From: Clostridia bacterium
GTDB taxonomy: Bacteria; Bacillota; Clostridia; Christensenellales; CAG-138
DNA length: 64,000 nucleotides
Direction: 5' to 3'
NCBI GenBank assembly: GCA_017541305.1
Contig: JAFXZJ010000036.1
Location: forward strand, 40,941 to 104,940
Below, piece after piece: positions 41,613 through 49,224 of this stretch (position 1 is the stretch's first letter; each line of letters begins with the position of its first letter). The notes beneath the pieces are model-generated. The model was not told where the DNA came from, searched no databases, and worked only from the letters and a program-made list of their open reading frames with translations. Both the position numbers and the translations under genes were made by a program.

Positions 41613-42482
41613 TCACCTGTGTTTCGCGTGGAAGCAGATGCCTACGCCGTTGGGTCCGCAGTGACTGCCGGCGGTGGGATTGACGAGCACCTTGATTATA
41701 CTGAGATCGTCGCCGTATTTGGCGCGGAGCAGGCCCTCGATCTCTTCCACGATCTCGGGCGAGTCGGTATTGCCGATGATCACCCGGTGGGACTTTATAT
41801 CCTCGCCGAGATCCTCGACGTATTTCATGAGGCGGGCGATGGCGCGCGCTCTGCCGCGCTCGCTGCCGACGGACACCATCTTACCCTCGGTATTCATATG
41901 GATTATGGGGCGCACGCCCAGAAGCGTGCCCATGGTTGCCGCAAGGCCAGAGACCCTGCCGGAATGCCTGAAGAACTTGAGATCGTCCGCAAAGAAATAG
42001 ATGGCGAATTTATCGACCTCGGTCTTTGCCCATTCGAGGATCTCTTCGACCGGTCTGCCCGCCTTGATCATGTCGCCCACCTCGAGCATTATGTTGAGGC
42101 TGACGATGGTGATGCCCTTGGTGTCGATCTCATAGAATTTTCTTTCGGGGTATTTTTCGCCGAGCTCCGCGAGCGCCTGATCCATGGCGTCGAAGGTGGC
42201 GGTCATTGCGCGGGAGAAATGCACGTAGAGTATGTCGTCGCCGTTTTTAAATACGGGCTCGAACGCCTCGATGTATTTTTCGCGCGAGATCGCGGAGGTG
42301 TTTGGCAAAGCGCCGTTCCTTAAAAGATCGTAGAAGGCGTGCCCGTCGAATTTGTCGAAATCGACGTAAGGATAGGTGGTCTTGCCGTCGATGGAATAGG
42401 GCATGCTGATGAGTGAACAGTCGTATTCCCGGGCGATCTCGGGAGTTACGTCGCAGTCGGTATCGGTGAATAATTTAAGCAT
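41613..42482 (-). CDS. DegV family fatty-acid-binding protein (FakB-like)
   Basis: A 289-residue DegV/EDD protein that holds a fatty acid for phosphorylation. N-terminal 'LFTDTDCDVTPEIAREYD', 'LPNTSAISREKYIEAFEP' with the fatty-acid-carboxylate-binding Thr-Ser, and 'FRHSGRVSGLAATMGTLLGVRPI' with the family Arg-x-Ser are visible. AAGGAGT lies 5 bases before the ATG. It follows fakA by 23 bases and is its natural partner. FakB proteins differ in chain preference, which cannot be read here. Confidence 0.9.
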   Translation of the reverse strand: MLKLFTDTDCDVTPEIAREYDCSLISMPYSIDGKTTYPYVDFDKFDGHAFYDLLRNGALPNTSAISREKYIEAFEPVFKNGDDILYVHFSRAMTATFDAMDQALAELGEKYPERKFYEIDTKGITIVSLNIMLEVGDMIKAGRPVEEILEWAKTEVDKFAIYFFADDLKFFRHSGRVSGLAATMGTLLGVRPIIHMNTEGKMVSVGSERGRARAIARLMKYVEDLGEDIKSHRVIIGNTDSPEIVEEIEGLLRAKYGDDLSIIKVLVNPTAGSHCGPNGVGICFHAKHR

Positions 42483-42505
42483 GATGACTCCTTATAAAAC
42501 AAGTA

Positions 42506-44158
42506 TTATTCAAAAATCATTATGTATTCGAATATGGGCTGGCCGCCGTCGAGCAGTATCACCTCGGTAAGCGGATGCGCCTTTTGGAGCGCGGAACGGA
42601 TCTCCTGCGCCTGCTTTGAGTCGGCGTCCCTGCCGCAGACGAGCATGAGTATGCCGTAATCATCTGCGGAGAGCGACTTTGCAAGGCTCAGCGCGACCTC
42701 GGCGGGATCGGGCGAATCCACGTAGATGCGCCCGTCGGAAAAGCCTATGTAATCGCCCTTCCTGACGCCTATGCCGTCCTTAACCGTGTCGCGGCTGGCG
42801 CGTGACACGGTGCCCGTGGCGACGGACGCCATGATCTCCTCACAGCTCTTCTCGATAAGATCGGCGTCGCCGGAGGACATGTCGATCAGCGACAGCACCG
42901 CATAGCATTCGCCTATGGAGCGGGAGGGTATCACCCTTACATCCGCATCCCGGCAGAGCGCGGCGGCCTGCTGTGCGGTCAGAATTATATTGCCGTTGTT
43001 GGGGAAAACGATAATCGTGGAGGCGTTGGCCGTTTCGAACGCCTCGAGGAAGCTTTCGGCGGAGGGATTCATGCTCTGCCCGCCGTCGACCACCGCGTCC
43101 GCTCCGAGCTGAAGGAAGGTGTCCCTTATGCCGTCGCCCGAGGCCACCGCCACTATGCCGAATTTCTTTTTGGGCTTTTGGGGCGGCTTATAGTTGTTGC
43201 GGATATTGGTCTCGTTGTGCTGCAGGCACATGTTCTCGATCTTGAGCGTGAGGAATTCGCCGAAGCCGTGACAGTGGGCAAGTATCCTTTCGGGCTCCAT
43301 GGTGTGCACGTGCGCCTTGACTATGCTGCCATCGCGGAAGGCCACCACCGATTCGCCGTTTGCGATGAGCCAGTCGATGAGCGGTTTTTCGTCGAACGCC
43401 GCAACGTCGCCCACCTTTTCGGTGCGGAGCCTTAAAAGGAATTCGGTGCAGTAGCCGAAATCAAACGGCGAATCCTCGGTGAGCGCGCTCATATCGCAGG
43501 CCTTGCTTCCGGTCGGAACGGAGGAGGCGTTTTTGAGCTCCTCGCCCTTGAGCACAGCCTGCATGCCTTCGGCGATGTAGACGAAGCCCGCGCCGCCGGA
43601 ATCGACCACGCCCGCCTCGCGCAGAACGTCAAGCAGCTGCGGGGTGCGGTCGAGCGAAGCGCGAAGCTCATCGAGAAAGTTTTCGAAATAGGCTTCGAAA
43701 TCGGTGTGCTCGTCGATGCGCGCGTTCGCATAGCGCACGGCGTCGGAATAGACGGTGAGTATGGTCCCCTCGACGGGGGTCTGTACCGCGCGGTAGGATT
43801 CGGCTACGCCGCGCTCCATTGCGGCGGCAAAGGTGCTGACGTCGGCAATGCCAACGCCCTCAAAGCCCTGCGAAATGCCCGCGAATATCCTTGAGAGAAT
43901 GACGCCCGAATTCCCGCGCGCGCCCAAAAGCATGCCGCCTGCGATCTTTTTGGATGTATCGCCCAGGGGCATGTCCGCTCCGGCCTTCACAGCGGAACAG
44001 CCGGAGTCGATGGTCATATACATGTTGTCGCCTGTATCGCCGTCGGGAATGGGGAAAACGTTGAGTTCGTTCACTATCACCCTGGTCTCGTTAAGGCGCG
44101 CCGCGCCGCCTTCGACCATGTGGGCGAAGAGTTCTCCGTTCAATGATTTGGTCTGCAT
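42506..44158 (-). CDS. fakA: fatty acid kinase catalytic subunit (FakA-like, DAK2/DegV)
   Basis: A 550-residue kinase with an N-terminal DhaL-type nucleotide domain ('NVFPIPDGDTGDNMYMTI' with the Mg-binding Asp residues, 'GARGNSGVILSRI', 'DSGGAGFVYI') and a C-terminal DegV-like domain ('NAYYKPP..' to 'LLDGGQPIFEYIMIFE'). It phosphorylates FakB-bound fatty acid. The start is the ATG of MQTKSLNG (44158) after AAGGGA; the upstream extension covers the promoter and leader. Its leader has an attenuator-like pair of hairpins. Operon order fakA-fakB-GNAT-plsX. Confidence 0.92.
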   Translation of the reverse strand: MQTKSLNGELFAHMVEGGAARLNETRVIVNELNVFPIPDGDTGDNMYMTIDSGCSAVKAGADMPLGDTSKKIAGGMLLGARGNSGVILSRIFAGISQGFEGVGIADVSTFAAAMERGVAESYRAVQTPVEGTILTVYSDAVRYANARIDEHTDFEAYFENFLDELRASLDRTPQLLDVLREAGVVDSGGAGFVYIAEGMQAVLKGEELKNASSVPTGSKACDMSALTEDSPFDFGYCTEFLLRLRTEKVGDVAAFDEKPLIDWLIANGESVVAFRDGSIVKAHVHTMEPERILAHCHGFGEFLTLKIENMCLQHNETNIRNNYKPPQKPKKKFGIVAVASGDGIRDTFLQLGADAVVDGGQSMNPSAESFLEAFETANASTIIVFPNNGNIILTAQQAAALCRDADVRVIPSRSIGECYAVLSLIDMSSGDADLIEKSCEEIMASVATGTVSRASRDTVKDGIGVRKGDYIGFSDGRIYVDSPDPAEVALSLAKSLSADDYGILMLVCGRDADSKQAQEIRSALQKAHPLTEVILLDGGQPIFEYIMIFE

Positions 44159-44205
44159 ACGATCCCTTCCGATCCGGAGGAAACGATAATAAAATGATTG
44201 CGAAT

Positions 44206-44246
44206 AAAAAAACAACCCCCGGATGCGGGGCAAGCCATATCGCCCC
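44206..44246 (-). promoter_or_regulatory. attenuator-like leader of fakA
   Basis: On the minus strand, early hairpin GGGGC-N10-GCCCC (44242-44246 with 44227-44231) and later hairpin CCCCG-CATC-CGGGG (44226-44230 with 44217-44221) followed by GTTG and seven T (44206-44212). The CCCC at 44227-44230 is used by both, so the two folds exclude each other: anti-terminator versus terminator. Confidence 0.55.
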
Positions 44247-44254
44247 TGAATACT

Positions 44255-44283
44255 ATTATACTCGCTCCATCGACTTATTTCAA
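44255..44283 (-). promoter_or_regulatory. promoter of the fakA-plsX operon
   Basis: Minus strand TTGAAA (44278-44283), 17-base spacer, TATAAT (44255-44260). Transcript begins near 44248, at the first hairpin of the leader. Confidence 0.8.
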
Positions 44284-44336
44284 CATTTTTTACAAATCCG
44301 CGGCGTGCATAAAAAACCATAACGTGCCTTACGCGC

Positions 44337-44365
44337 TTGACAGGAGGCGGCGCGCGGTGTAAGAT
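44337..44365 (+). promoter_or_regulatory. promoter of the zinc-ribbon/lar operon
   Basis: TTGACA (44337-44342), 17-base spacer, TAAGAT (44360-44365). The predicted start (~44372) is only about 6 bases before the first ATG. Confidence 0.72.
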
Positions 44366-44377
44366 ATACTTGAAAAT

Positions 44378-44581
44378 ATGAAGCGATCATCGGGAAAAAT
44401 CAAGAAGGGCAAATGGATCAAGAGGACGCATCTTTTCCGCAGGACGGAATACGTGTGCTCCTCCTGCCGCCGCGCCTTCGCTTCGCCCTCGCCCGTCTGC
44501 CCCGCCTGCGGAAGCAGGAACAGGCCGGGCAAGACCGATCCCGCATGGATCGAGGAAATGGAATTCTATGATATCCCTTGA
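44378..44581 (+). CDS. small zinc-ribbon protein
   Basis: A 67-residue basic protein with a zinc ribbon CSSC...CPAC (residues about 27-43) and a conserved acidic end 'WIEEMEFYDIP' typical of a small zinc-ribbon type found in clostridia. Function unknown. No Shine-Dalgarno sequence precedes its ATG and the leader is nearly absent, so it may be translated as a leaderless message. It overlaps larE by 14 bases in another frame. Confidence 0.65.
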   Translation: MKRSSGKIKKGKWIKRTHLFRRTEYVCSSCRRAFASPSPVCPACGSRNRPGKTDPAWIEEMEFYDIP

Positions 44582-45323
44582 AGAGTTTTTCACCGAGCAT
44601 CAACAGGCCGCGCTGGCTTTTTCAGGCGGGGTCGATTCGGCATACCTGCTTTACGCCGCTTCCAAATACGCGGCAAGTGTGCGGGCATATTACGTCAAGA
44701 CGGCCTTTCAGCCCTATTTCGAGCTTGACGACGCGCTGAGGCTTGCCCGCGAGCTGGGCGTTTCAATGCGCGTGCTGTGCCTTGACGCGCTTGGCGACGG
44801 GAACGTGCGTTCAAATCCCGAAAACCGCTGTTATTTCTGCAAGCGGCGCATATTCGAAGCGATCGCGGAGCGGGCGAAGAGCGACGGCTTTGAGCTGATC
44901 GTCGACGGCACCAATGCTTCGGACGACGCCTCCGACCGGCCCGGCATGCGGGCTTTGACCGAGCTGAACGTGCTTTCCCCCCTGCGCCTGTGCGGTCTGA
45001 CCAAGGCCGATATCCGCAGACTTTCGCGCGAAGCCGGGCTTTTCACCTGGGACAAGCCCTCGTATTCCTGCCTGGCGACGCGCATACCGCACGGTACGGA
45101 GCTGACGATCCCCCTCCTTGACCGCACCCAAAGGGCGGAAAGCTTTATGATGCGGCTGGGTTTTGGGGATTTCAGGGTGCGCACGCGCGGCGATACGGCT
45201 CTGATACAGGTCACGGAAGCGCAGAGAGCGCCGCTTTATGAAAAACTTTCCTTGATAGAAAACGAATTTTTGAAGTATTATTCCGAAGTTGCCGTCGATC
45301 CGGAGGCAAGGCATGAGCAGTGA
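44568..45323 (+). CDS. larE: pyridinium-3,5-bisthiocarboxylic acid mononucleotide synthase (sulfur transferase LarE)
   Basis: A 251-residue ATP-pyrophosphatase with PP-loop 'FSGGVDSAYLLY' (residues 18-29). It adenylates the LarB product and inserts sulfur. Three cysteines stand at C88 and C91 ('NRCYFCKRR') and C168 ('SYSCLATR'). LarE proteins with a CxxC plus a further Cys are thought to hold an iron-sulfur cluster that supplies sulfur catalytically, in contrast to the single sacrificial Cys enzymes; this one fits the cluster pattern. Start inside the end of the zinc-ribbon gene. Operon with larB and larC. Confidence 0.93.
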   Translation: MISLEEFFTEHQQAALAFSGGVDSAYLLYAASKYAASVRAYYVKTAFQPYFELDDALRLARELGVSMRVLCLDALGDGNVRSNPENRCYFCKRRIFEAIAERAKSDGFELIVDGTNASDDASDRPGMRALTELNVLSPLRLCGLTKADIRRLSREAGLFTWDKPSYSCLATRIPHGTELTIPLLDRTQRAESFMMRLGFGDFRVRTRGDTALIQVTEAQRAPLYEKLSLIENEFLKYYSEVAVDPEARHEQ

Positions 45324-46077
45324 TCTTAAAATACTTTTGGAGAGCGTGAAGAACGGGAGCGTTTCGGTGGATGAAGCGCTGCTCGATATCAAGAAGGCCC
45401 CGTTCGAGGACATCGGCTACGCCAAGGTGGACCTTCACAGAAGGAGCCGTCAGGGCGCGGCGGAGGTGATATACGGCGCGGGCAAGACGGCGGAGCAGAT
45501 AGCGGGCATAGTCGACGCCATGCTTAAGGGCGGCGAAAAGAACGTGCTGATAACAAGGCTCGATCCCGAAAAGGCGGAGGCCGTTTCGGCGCGGCTCCCC
45601 ATGAGATACTTTGACAAAGCGCGCATCGGGTTTATAGGCGCCTTTCCAAAGCCCTCGGGCCTTGGAAAGATCGTAGTCGCAACGGGCGGCACGAGCGATA
45701 TCCCCGTTGCGGAGGAGGCCGCGATCACCGCCGAATCGTTGGGAAACGAGGTCGTAAGGCTGTATGACGTGGGCGTTGCGGGGCTGCACAGGCTGCTCGA
45801 TCACATGGATGAGATAATGTCCGCGTCCGTTATAATCGCGATAGCCGGCATGGAAGGAGCGCTTGCGAGCGTCATAGGCGGGCTTGCCGACTGCCCCGTG
45901 ATCGCCGTTCCCACCAGCGTGGGCTACGGCGCGGCCTTCGAGGGATTGAGCGCGCTGCTTTCGATGCTCAATTCCTGCGCGAGCGGAGTTTCCGTCGTCA
46001 ATATCGACAACGGTTTCGGCGCGGGATACATGGCCAACATGATAAACCATATGGATAAAAAGGAGGATCGACCTTGA
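45313..46077 (+). CDS. larB: pyridinium-3,5-biscarboxylic acid mononucleotide synthase
   Basis: A 254-residue protein with an N-terminal helical part and a C-terminal PurE-like (AIR carboxylase) domain, seen in 'TGGTSDIPVAEEAAITAESLG' and 'AIAGMEGALASVIGGLADCPVIAVPTSVGYG'. It carboxylates and hydrolyses nicotinic acid adenine dinucleotide to start synthesis of the nickel-pincer nucleotide. Start at 45313 with GGAGG 7 bases upstream; it overlaps larE by 11 bases and larC by 4. Confidence 0.94.
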   Translation: MSSDLKILLESVKNGSVSVDEALLDIKKAPFEDIGYAKVDLHRRSRQGAAEVIYGAGKTAEQIAGIVDAMLKGGEKNVLITRLDPEKAEAVSARLPMRYFDKARIGFIGAFPKPSGLGKIVVATGGTSDIPVAEEAAITAESLGNEVVRLYDVGVAGLHRLLDHMDEIMSASVIIAIAGMEGALASVIGGLADCPVIAVPTSVGYGAAFEGLSALLSMLNSCASGVSVVNIDNGFGAGYMANMINHMDKKEDRP

Positions 46078-47357
46078 GAACGCTGTATCTGGACTGCTCA
46101 ATGGGCGCCGCGGGCGATATGCTGAACGCCGCGCTTTTCGAACTGCTTGACGATGAAAAAAAGAAGCTTTACGTTGAAAAAATGAATTCGCTCGGGCTTG
46201 AGGGTGTTTCCGTCGTACCGGAAAAAAGCGTCAAATGCGGCGTCGTGGGCACGCATATGCGCGTTGCGGTGGATGGGCATGAGGAGCACGAGCACCATCA
46301 TCACCACGAGCACGAGCATGAGCACGAGCATGAGCACGAGCATGAACACGAGCATGAACACGAACACGAACACGAGCACGAGCACGGGCATGAGCACGAA
46401 CATCATCACCACAGCAGTCCTTCGGACATAGAGCATATCATCTCTCACATGCCCGTTTCGGACGCGGTGAAGGAGAACTCAAAAGCGGTCTACGGCCTTA
46501 TCGCCGAGGCGGAAAGCCACGCGCACGGCGTTCCCGTAAGCGAGATCCATTTCCATGAGGTCGGGACGCTCGACGCCGTGGCGGACGTCGTGGGCTGCAG
46601 CCTTCTTATGGAGCTGATCGCTCCCGAAAAGGTGATCGCCTCCCCCGTGCACGTAGGCGCCGGCCACGTTCACTGCGCTCACGGCATACTTCCCGTGCCC
46701 GCCCCCGCGACGGCGTTCATACTGCGGGGCGTGCCCATTTACGGCGGCGAGATACCCGTGGAGCTGTGCACCCCGACAGGAGCGGCCCTTTTGAAGCATT
46801 TCGTGAGCGGGTTCCGCGATATGCCGCCCATGAGCGTTATGTCCATCGGTTACGGCATGGGCAGGAAGGATCTGCCGAGGCTCAACTGCGTGCGCGCGCT
46901 GCTTGGCGAGACCGCGGATGATAAGGACGCGGAGCGGGTATTCGAGCTCGTATGCGATATCGACGACATGACCCCGGAAAGGATAGCCTTCGCCATGGAG
47001 GAGCTGCTGGCTAAGGGCGCGCTGGACGTGACCACCCAGGCCGTGGGTATGAAGAAATCCCGCCCGGGAACGCGCCTGACCGTACTCTGTAATGAGGAAA
47101 GGCGGGCGGAGCTGACGCAGCTGATATTCCGCCACACCACCACCATCGGCGTGCGCGAGCGCGAATGCAGAAGGTACTCCCTTGAAAGGCATACCGATTA
47201 CGTTGGGACCGAGTTCGGCGCAGTGCGCGTAAAGGAGGCGCAGGGCTTCGGAGTTGCCAAATGCAAATATGAATACGAAGACCTTGCCGCGATCGCCCGC
47301 GAGAGGGATCTCGCGCTCGACGAGGTCGCGGAGATGATAGATAAGGGTATTATCTGA
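46074..47357 (+). CDS. larC: nickel insertion protein LarC, His/Glu-rich
   Basis: A 427-residue cyclometallase that inserts nickel into the pincer cofactor, identified by 'LYLDCSMGAAGDMLNAALFELL', 'EIHFHEVGTLDAVADVVG' and 'CDIDDMTPERIAFAMEEL'. Residues about 64-115 are an almost pure His-Glu repeat, likely a nickel store. The gene is a single continuous frame, unlike lactobacillus larC, which needs a programmed frameshift. The start is a TTG (GGAGGATCGACC upstream) overlapping larB. No larA or other pincer-dependent racemase is in the window. Confidence 0.94.
   Translation: MRTLYLDCSMGAAGDMLNAALFELLDDEKKKLYVEKMNSLGLEGVSVVPEKSVKCGVVGTHMRVAVDGHEEHEHHHHHEHEHEHEHEHEHEHEHEHEHEHEHEHGHEHEHHHHSSPSDIEHIISHMPVSDAVKENSKAVYGLIAEAESHAHGVPVSEIHFHEVGTLDAVADVVGCSLLMELIAPEKVIASPVHVGAGHVHCAHGILPVPAPATAFILRGVPIYGGEIPVELCTPTGAALLKHFVSGFRDMPPMSVMSIGYGMGRKDLPRLNCVRALLGETADDKDAERVFELVCDIDDMTPERIAFAMEELLAKGALDVTTQAVGMKKSRPGTRLTVLCNEERRAELTQLIFRHTTTIGVRERECRRYSLERHTDYVGTEFGAVRVKEAQGFGVAKCKYEYEDLAAIARERDLALDEVAEMIDKGII
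46282..46411 (+). repeat. GAGCAC/GAGCAT hexamer repeat within larC
   Basis: About 20 tandem GAGCAY units coding alternating Glu-His, flanked by CATCAYCAC His runs. Likely slippage-prone. Confidence 0.9.
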
Positions 47358-47371
47358 AAGAAAGAAGCATT

Positions 47372-47407
47372 ACCGGCCATGGGTACTGTCCCCGCGGCCG
47401 GTTTTTT
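47372..47407 (+). terminator. larC intrinsic terminator
   Basis: ACCGGCC (47372-47378) / GGCCGGT (47396-47402) followed by TTTTTT. Confidence 0.88.
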
Positions 47408-47427
47408 ACTTTCTTTGAAACAATACC

Positions 47428-47456
47428 TTGACAGGCGAAGTAGTATGCTGTATAAT
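47428..47456 (+). promoter_or_regulatory. promoter of the padR operon
   Basis: TTGACA (47428-47433), 17-base spacer, TATAAT (47451-47456); AAGGAGG precedes the ATG at 47478. Confidence 0.88.
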
Positions 47457-47477
47457 GTAAATCAAGGAGGTGGTACG

Positions 47478-47822
47478 ATGTCCATTTCGCCGGATGAGAT
47501 ACGCGGATACACCGATACGATAATACTCGCGCGCCTGATGGACGGGGACAGCTACGGCTATGAGATAGGCAAGGCCATCCGCACGATCACCGGAGGGCTG
47601 TATGAGTTAAAGGAAGCCACCCTTTACACCGCCTTTCACCGCATGGAGCAGGCAGGGCTGATCAGTTCCTATTGGGGAGAAAGCGAGGGCGGCGCAAGAC
47701 GGCGCTATTACCGCGTGACCGAAAAAGGGAAGCTTGCATATTCCGAAGGGGTAGCAGGCTGGAACGAAACGAAGCGGATAATATCCGAACTCATTGAAAG
47801 AGGAGGTATCCACGATGCATAA
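47478..47822 (+). CDS. PadR family transcriptional regulator
   Basis: A 114-residue PadR protein with winged helix 'TIILARLMDGDSYGYEIGKAI' and the PadR wing 'GLISSYWGESEGGARRRYYRVTEKGKLAY'. Start fixed by AAGGAGG at 47464-47470; the ATG at 47379 upstream is inside the terminator. It overlaps the next gene by 8 bases; pairs of PadR and DUF1700-type membrane protein are common in Firmicutes, where the regulator controls its own operon. Confidence 0.9.
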   Translation: MSISPDEIRGYTDTIILARLMDGDSYGYEIGKAIRTITGGLYELKEATLYTAFHRMEQAGLISSYWGESEGGARRRYYRVTEKGKLAYSEGVAGWNETKRIISELIERGGIHDA

Positions 47823-48687
47823 GCAGATCGAAAAGTATATCTCAGAGCTCTTCGGCACCGCGATAAACAAGCCCGGCGGCAAGGAGCTTTACAGTGAATT
47901 GACTGATTCGGCTATATCTCGCTATGAGGAGGAAATAAAGAATGGCCGCCTGCCCTCCGAAGCATATCAGCTTGCGACCGGAGCGATAGGTGACGTGGAT
48001 GCGCTTTTGGATTCATACCGTATCAAAAAGCGCAGATACTCCGTTGGTTTTTGGCTGACCGCAGCGGCGTTTTTCATTTCGGCAGCGGTCTTCTCCGCAT
48101 CCGCGCTGCTCCACCGGGCATACGTTCCTCTTGCGATAGGTCTTGCTGCTTTGGCGTTGTGCTGTGCGACAGCGCTGATACGGATAAAGCGTTCTTCCGA
48201 TCGCAGAGCTCCGCTGAAAAAGGCGGCTAGAGCAATTGCCAAAGCTGTTATTATCGTCTCGGCGATAGTATCCGCCTTTTCCTTCGCATCTATCGATGCG
48301 TATCATCAGATCTGGAATTATGATCAGTCACGTTGGATCGACAATATAGAATCGGTTTCGATAATAAGGGTGACTCATCCCGAAGAAATCGTTGACGGAG
48401 TGTTGACGGACGGTTTTGAATACGAGACGCTTGTTGAGATCGACGCTGCCGAATGGCCCGATCTGCTTGAAAAGCTCGGCGGTCTAAGATTCTATCAAAA
48501 CAACAAAACTGAGCCCCTGCAGTACGGCGACATATGCGTCTTGATAGATTATACCGGTGAGCCATGGCCGTATTTCATATATTCTTCAACATGTTCCGCA
48601 CGAGGGGGCAAAGACGGACCGCTGTATAATTGCGATTACTGTGACAAGGATGCATTCGATGAAATAGCAGCACCGTATTTGAAATGA
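47815..48687 (+). CDS. DUF1700-like membrane protein
   Basis: A 290-residue protein. The N-terminal 70 residues ('YISELFGTAINKPGGKELYSELTDSAISRYEEEIKNG' region) form the helical DUF1700-like head; two membrane helix pairs follow (about 77-125 and 145-160); the last ~125 residues are outside and not recognised, with cysteines 'CSARGG..CDYCD' near the end. Start at 47815, coupled to padR. Possibly a membrane stress sensor or PadR partner; unproven. Confidence 0.7.
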   Translation: MHKQIEKYISELFGTAINKPGGKELYSELTDSAISRYEEEIKNGRLPSEAYQLATGAIGDVDALLDSYRIKKRRYSVGFWLTAAAFFISAAVFSASALLHRAYVPLAIGLAALALCCATALIRIKRSSDRRAPLKKAARAIAKAVIIVSAIVSAFSFASIDAYHQIWNYDQSRWIDNIESVSIIRVTHPEEIVDGVLTDGFEYETLVEIDAAEWPDLLEKLGGLRFYQNNKTEPLQYGDICVLIDYTGEPWPYFIYSSTCSARGGKDGPLYNCDYCDKDAFDEIAAPYLK

Positions 48688-48745
48688 GAGCCGATCAAAA
48701 CAGAGAGCTGCGATCTCCTTTCGTAAATGGTCGGCAAATGAATAT

Positions 48746-48806
48746 GATCCCGCCGAAAAGCGGGATCACCGGATCACCGGCAAAGCCCGCGATTGTGCGG
48801 GCTTTG
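48746..48806 (+). terminator. two hairpins after the DUF1700-like gene
   Basis: GATCCCGC/GCGGGATC (48746-48767) and CAAAGCCCGC/GCGGGCTTTG (48781-48806). The second resembles an intrinsic terminator with a weak T-run. Confidence 0.6.
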
Positions 48807-48835
48807 TTGCGTTGCAGTTAGGAGTGCTTTACCGG

Positions 48836-48970
48836 CCCCTCATCCACCAAAACGCCAAAGCGTTTTGGTCCCCCTTCCCCCAAGGGAAGGCTTTGGTCGG
48901 CCTCGAGCGTTAGGCTTCCCCCTTGCGGGGAAGCTGTCGGCTGAACGAAGTGAAGACGACTGATGAGGGA
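48836..48970. repeat. palindromic intergenic repeat element, copy 1
   Basis: Starts CCCCTCATCC and ends GATGAGGGA; inside are a hairpin CCAAAACGC/GCGTTTTGG, then CTTCCCCCAAGGGAAGG and CTTCCCCCTTGCGGGGAAG. Terminal inverted repeats and hairpins without coding capacity suggest a MITE-like element. Confidence 0.7.
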
Positions 48971-49056
48971 TCCTTCAAAAGCGTCTTTGGCTTTCATACT
49001 GTCAAAAGCGAACTGCCCCATTTCCCCGATTATAATGTGATCTGCGCGCGGAAGCC

Positions 49057-49145
49057 CCCCTCATCCGTCGCCTGCGGCGACACCTTCCCCGCGGAGTGGG
49101 AAGGCTTTTGGTCGGCGCGGCGCAGGGAGCGATAACCGATGAGGG
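49057..49145. repeat. palindromic intergenic repeat element, copy 2
   Basis: Shorter relative of copy 1: CCCCTCATCCGTCGC ... ACCTTCCCC..GGGAAGGCTTTTGGTCGG ... CCGATGAGGGA. The same end sequences and the shared 'GGAAGGCTTT-GGTCGG' core. The rest of 48688-49175 holds no gene that I can support. Confidence 0.7.
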
Positions 49146-49175
49146 AACGAAGTGAAAGATATCCCTTATAATTTC

Positions 49176-49199
49176 AAAATCCCGCCTGCGCGGGATTTT
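49176..49199 (-). terminator. terminator of the ATP synthase operon
   Basis: AAAATCCCGC-CTGC-GCGGGATTTT, 10-base arms, 12 bases past the thioesterase stop; T-run on the minus strand. Confidence 0.85.
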
Positions 49200-49204
49200 A
49201 ACAT

Positions 49205-49224
49205 TAATTGCTAATTGCTAATTG
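49205..49224. repeat. 7-bp tandem repeat at the thioesterase stop codon
   Basis: TAATTGC repeated nearly three times. The stop codon lies in the repeat, so gain or loss of a unit would change the C-terminus. Confidence 0.7.

Noticed and set aside
44159-44260. T-box or known riboswitch in the fakA leader
   Set aside because: No T-box sequence (TGGNACCGCG-like) and the leader is too short for known aptamers.
46282-46411. Microsatellite or assembly artefact in larC
   Set aside because: His-rich stretches at this place are usual in LarC and the frame stays open on both sides.
46074-47357. Programmed frameshift in larC
   Set aside because: N- and C-terminal LarC motifs are in the same continuous frame.
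48902-49135. Small open frames within the repeat region
   Set aside because: They consist of palindromic repeat sequence and lack ribosome sites or recognisable domains.
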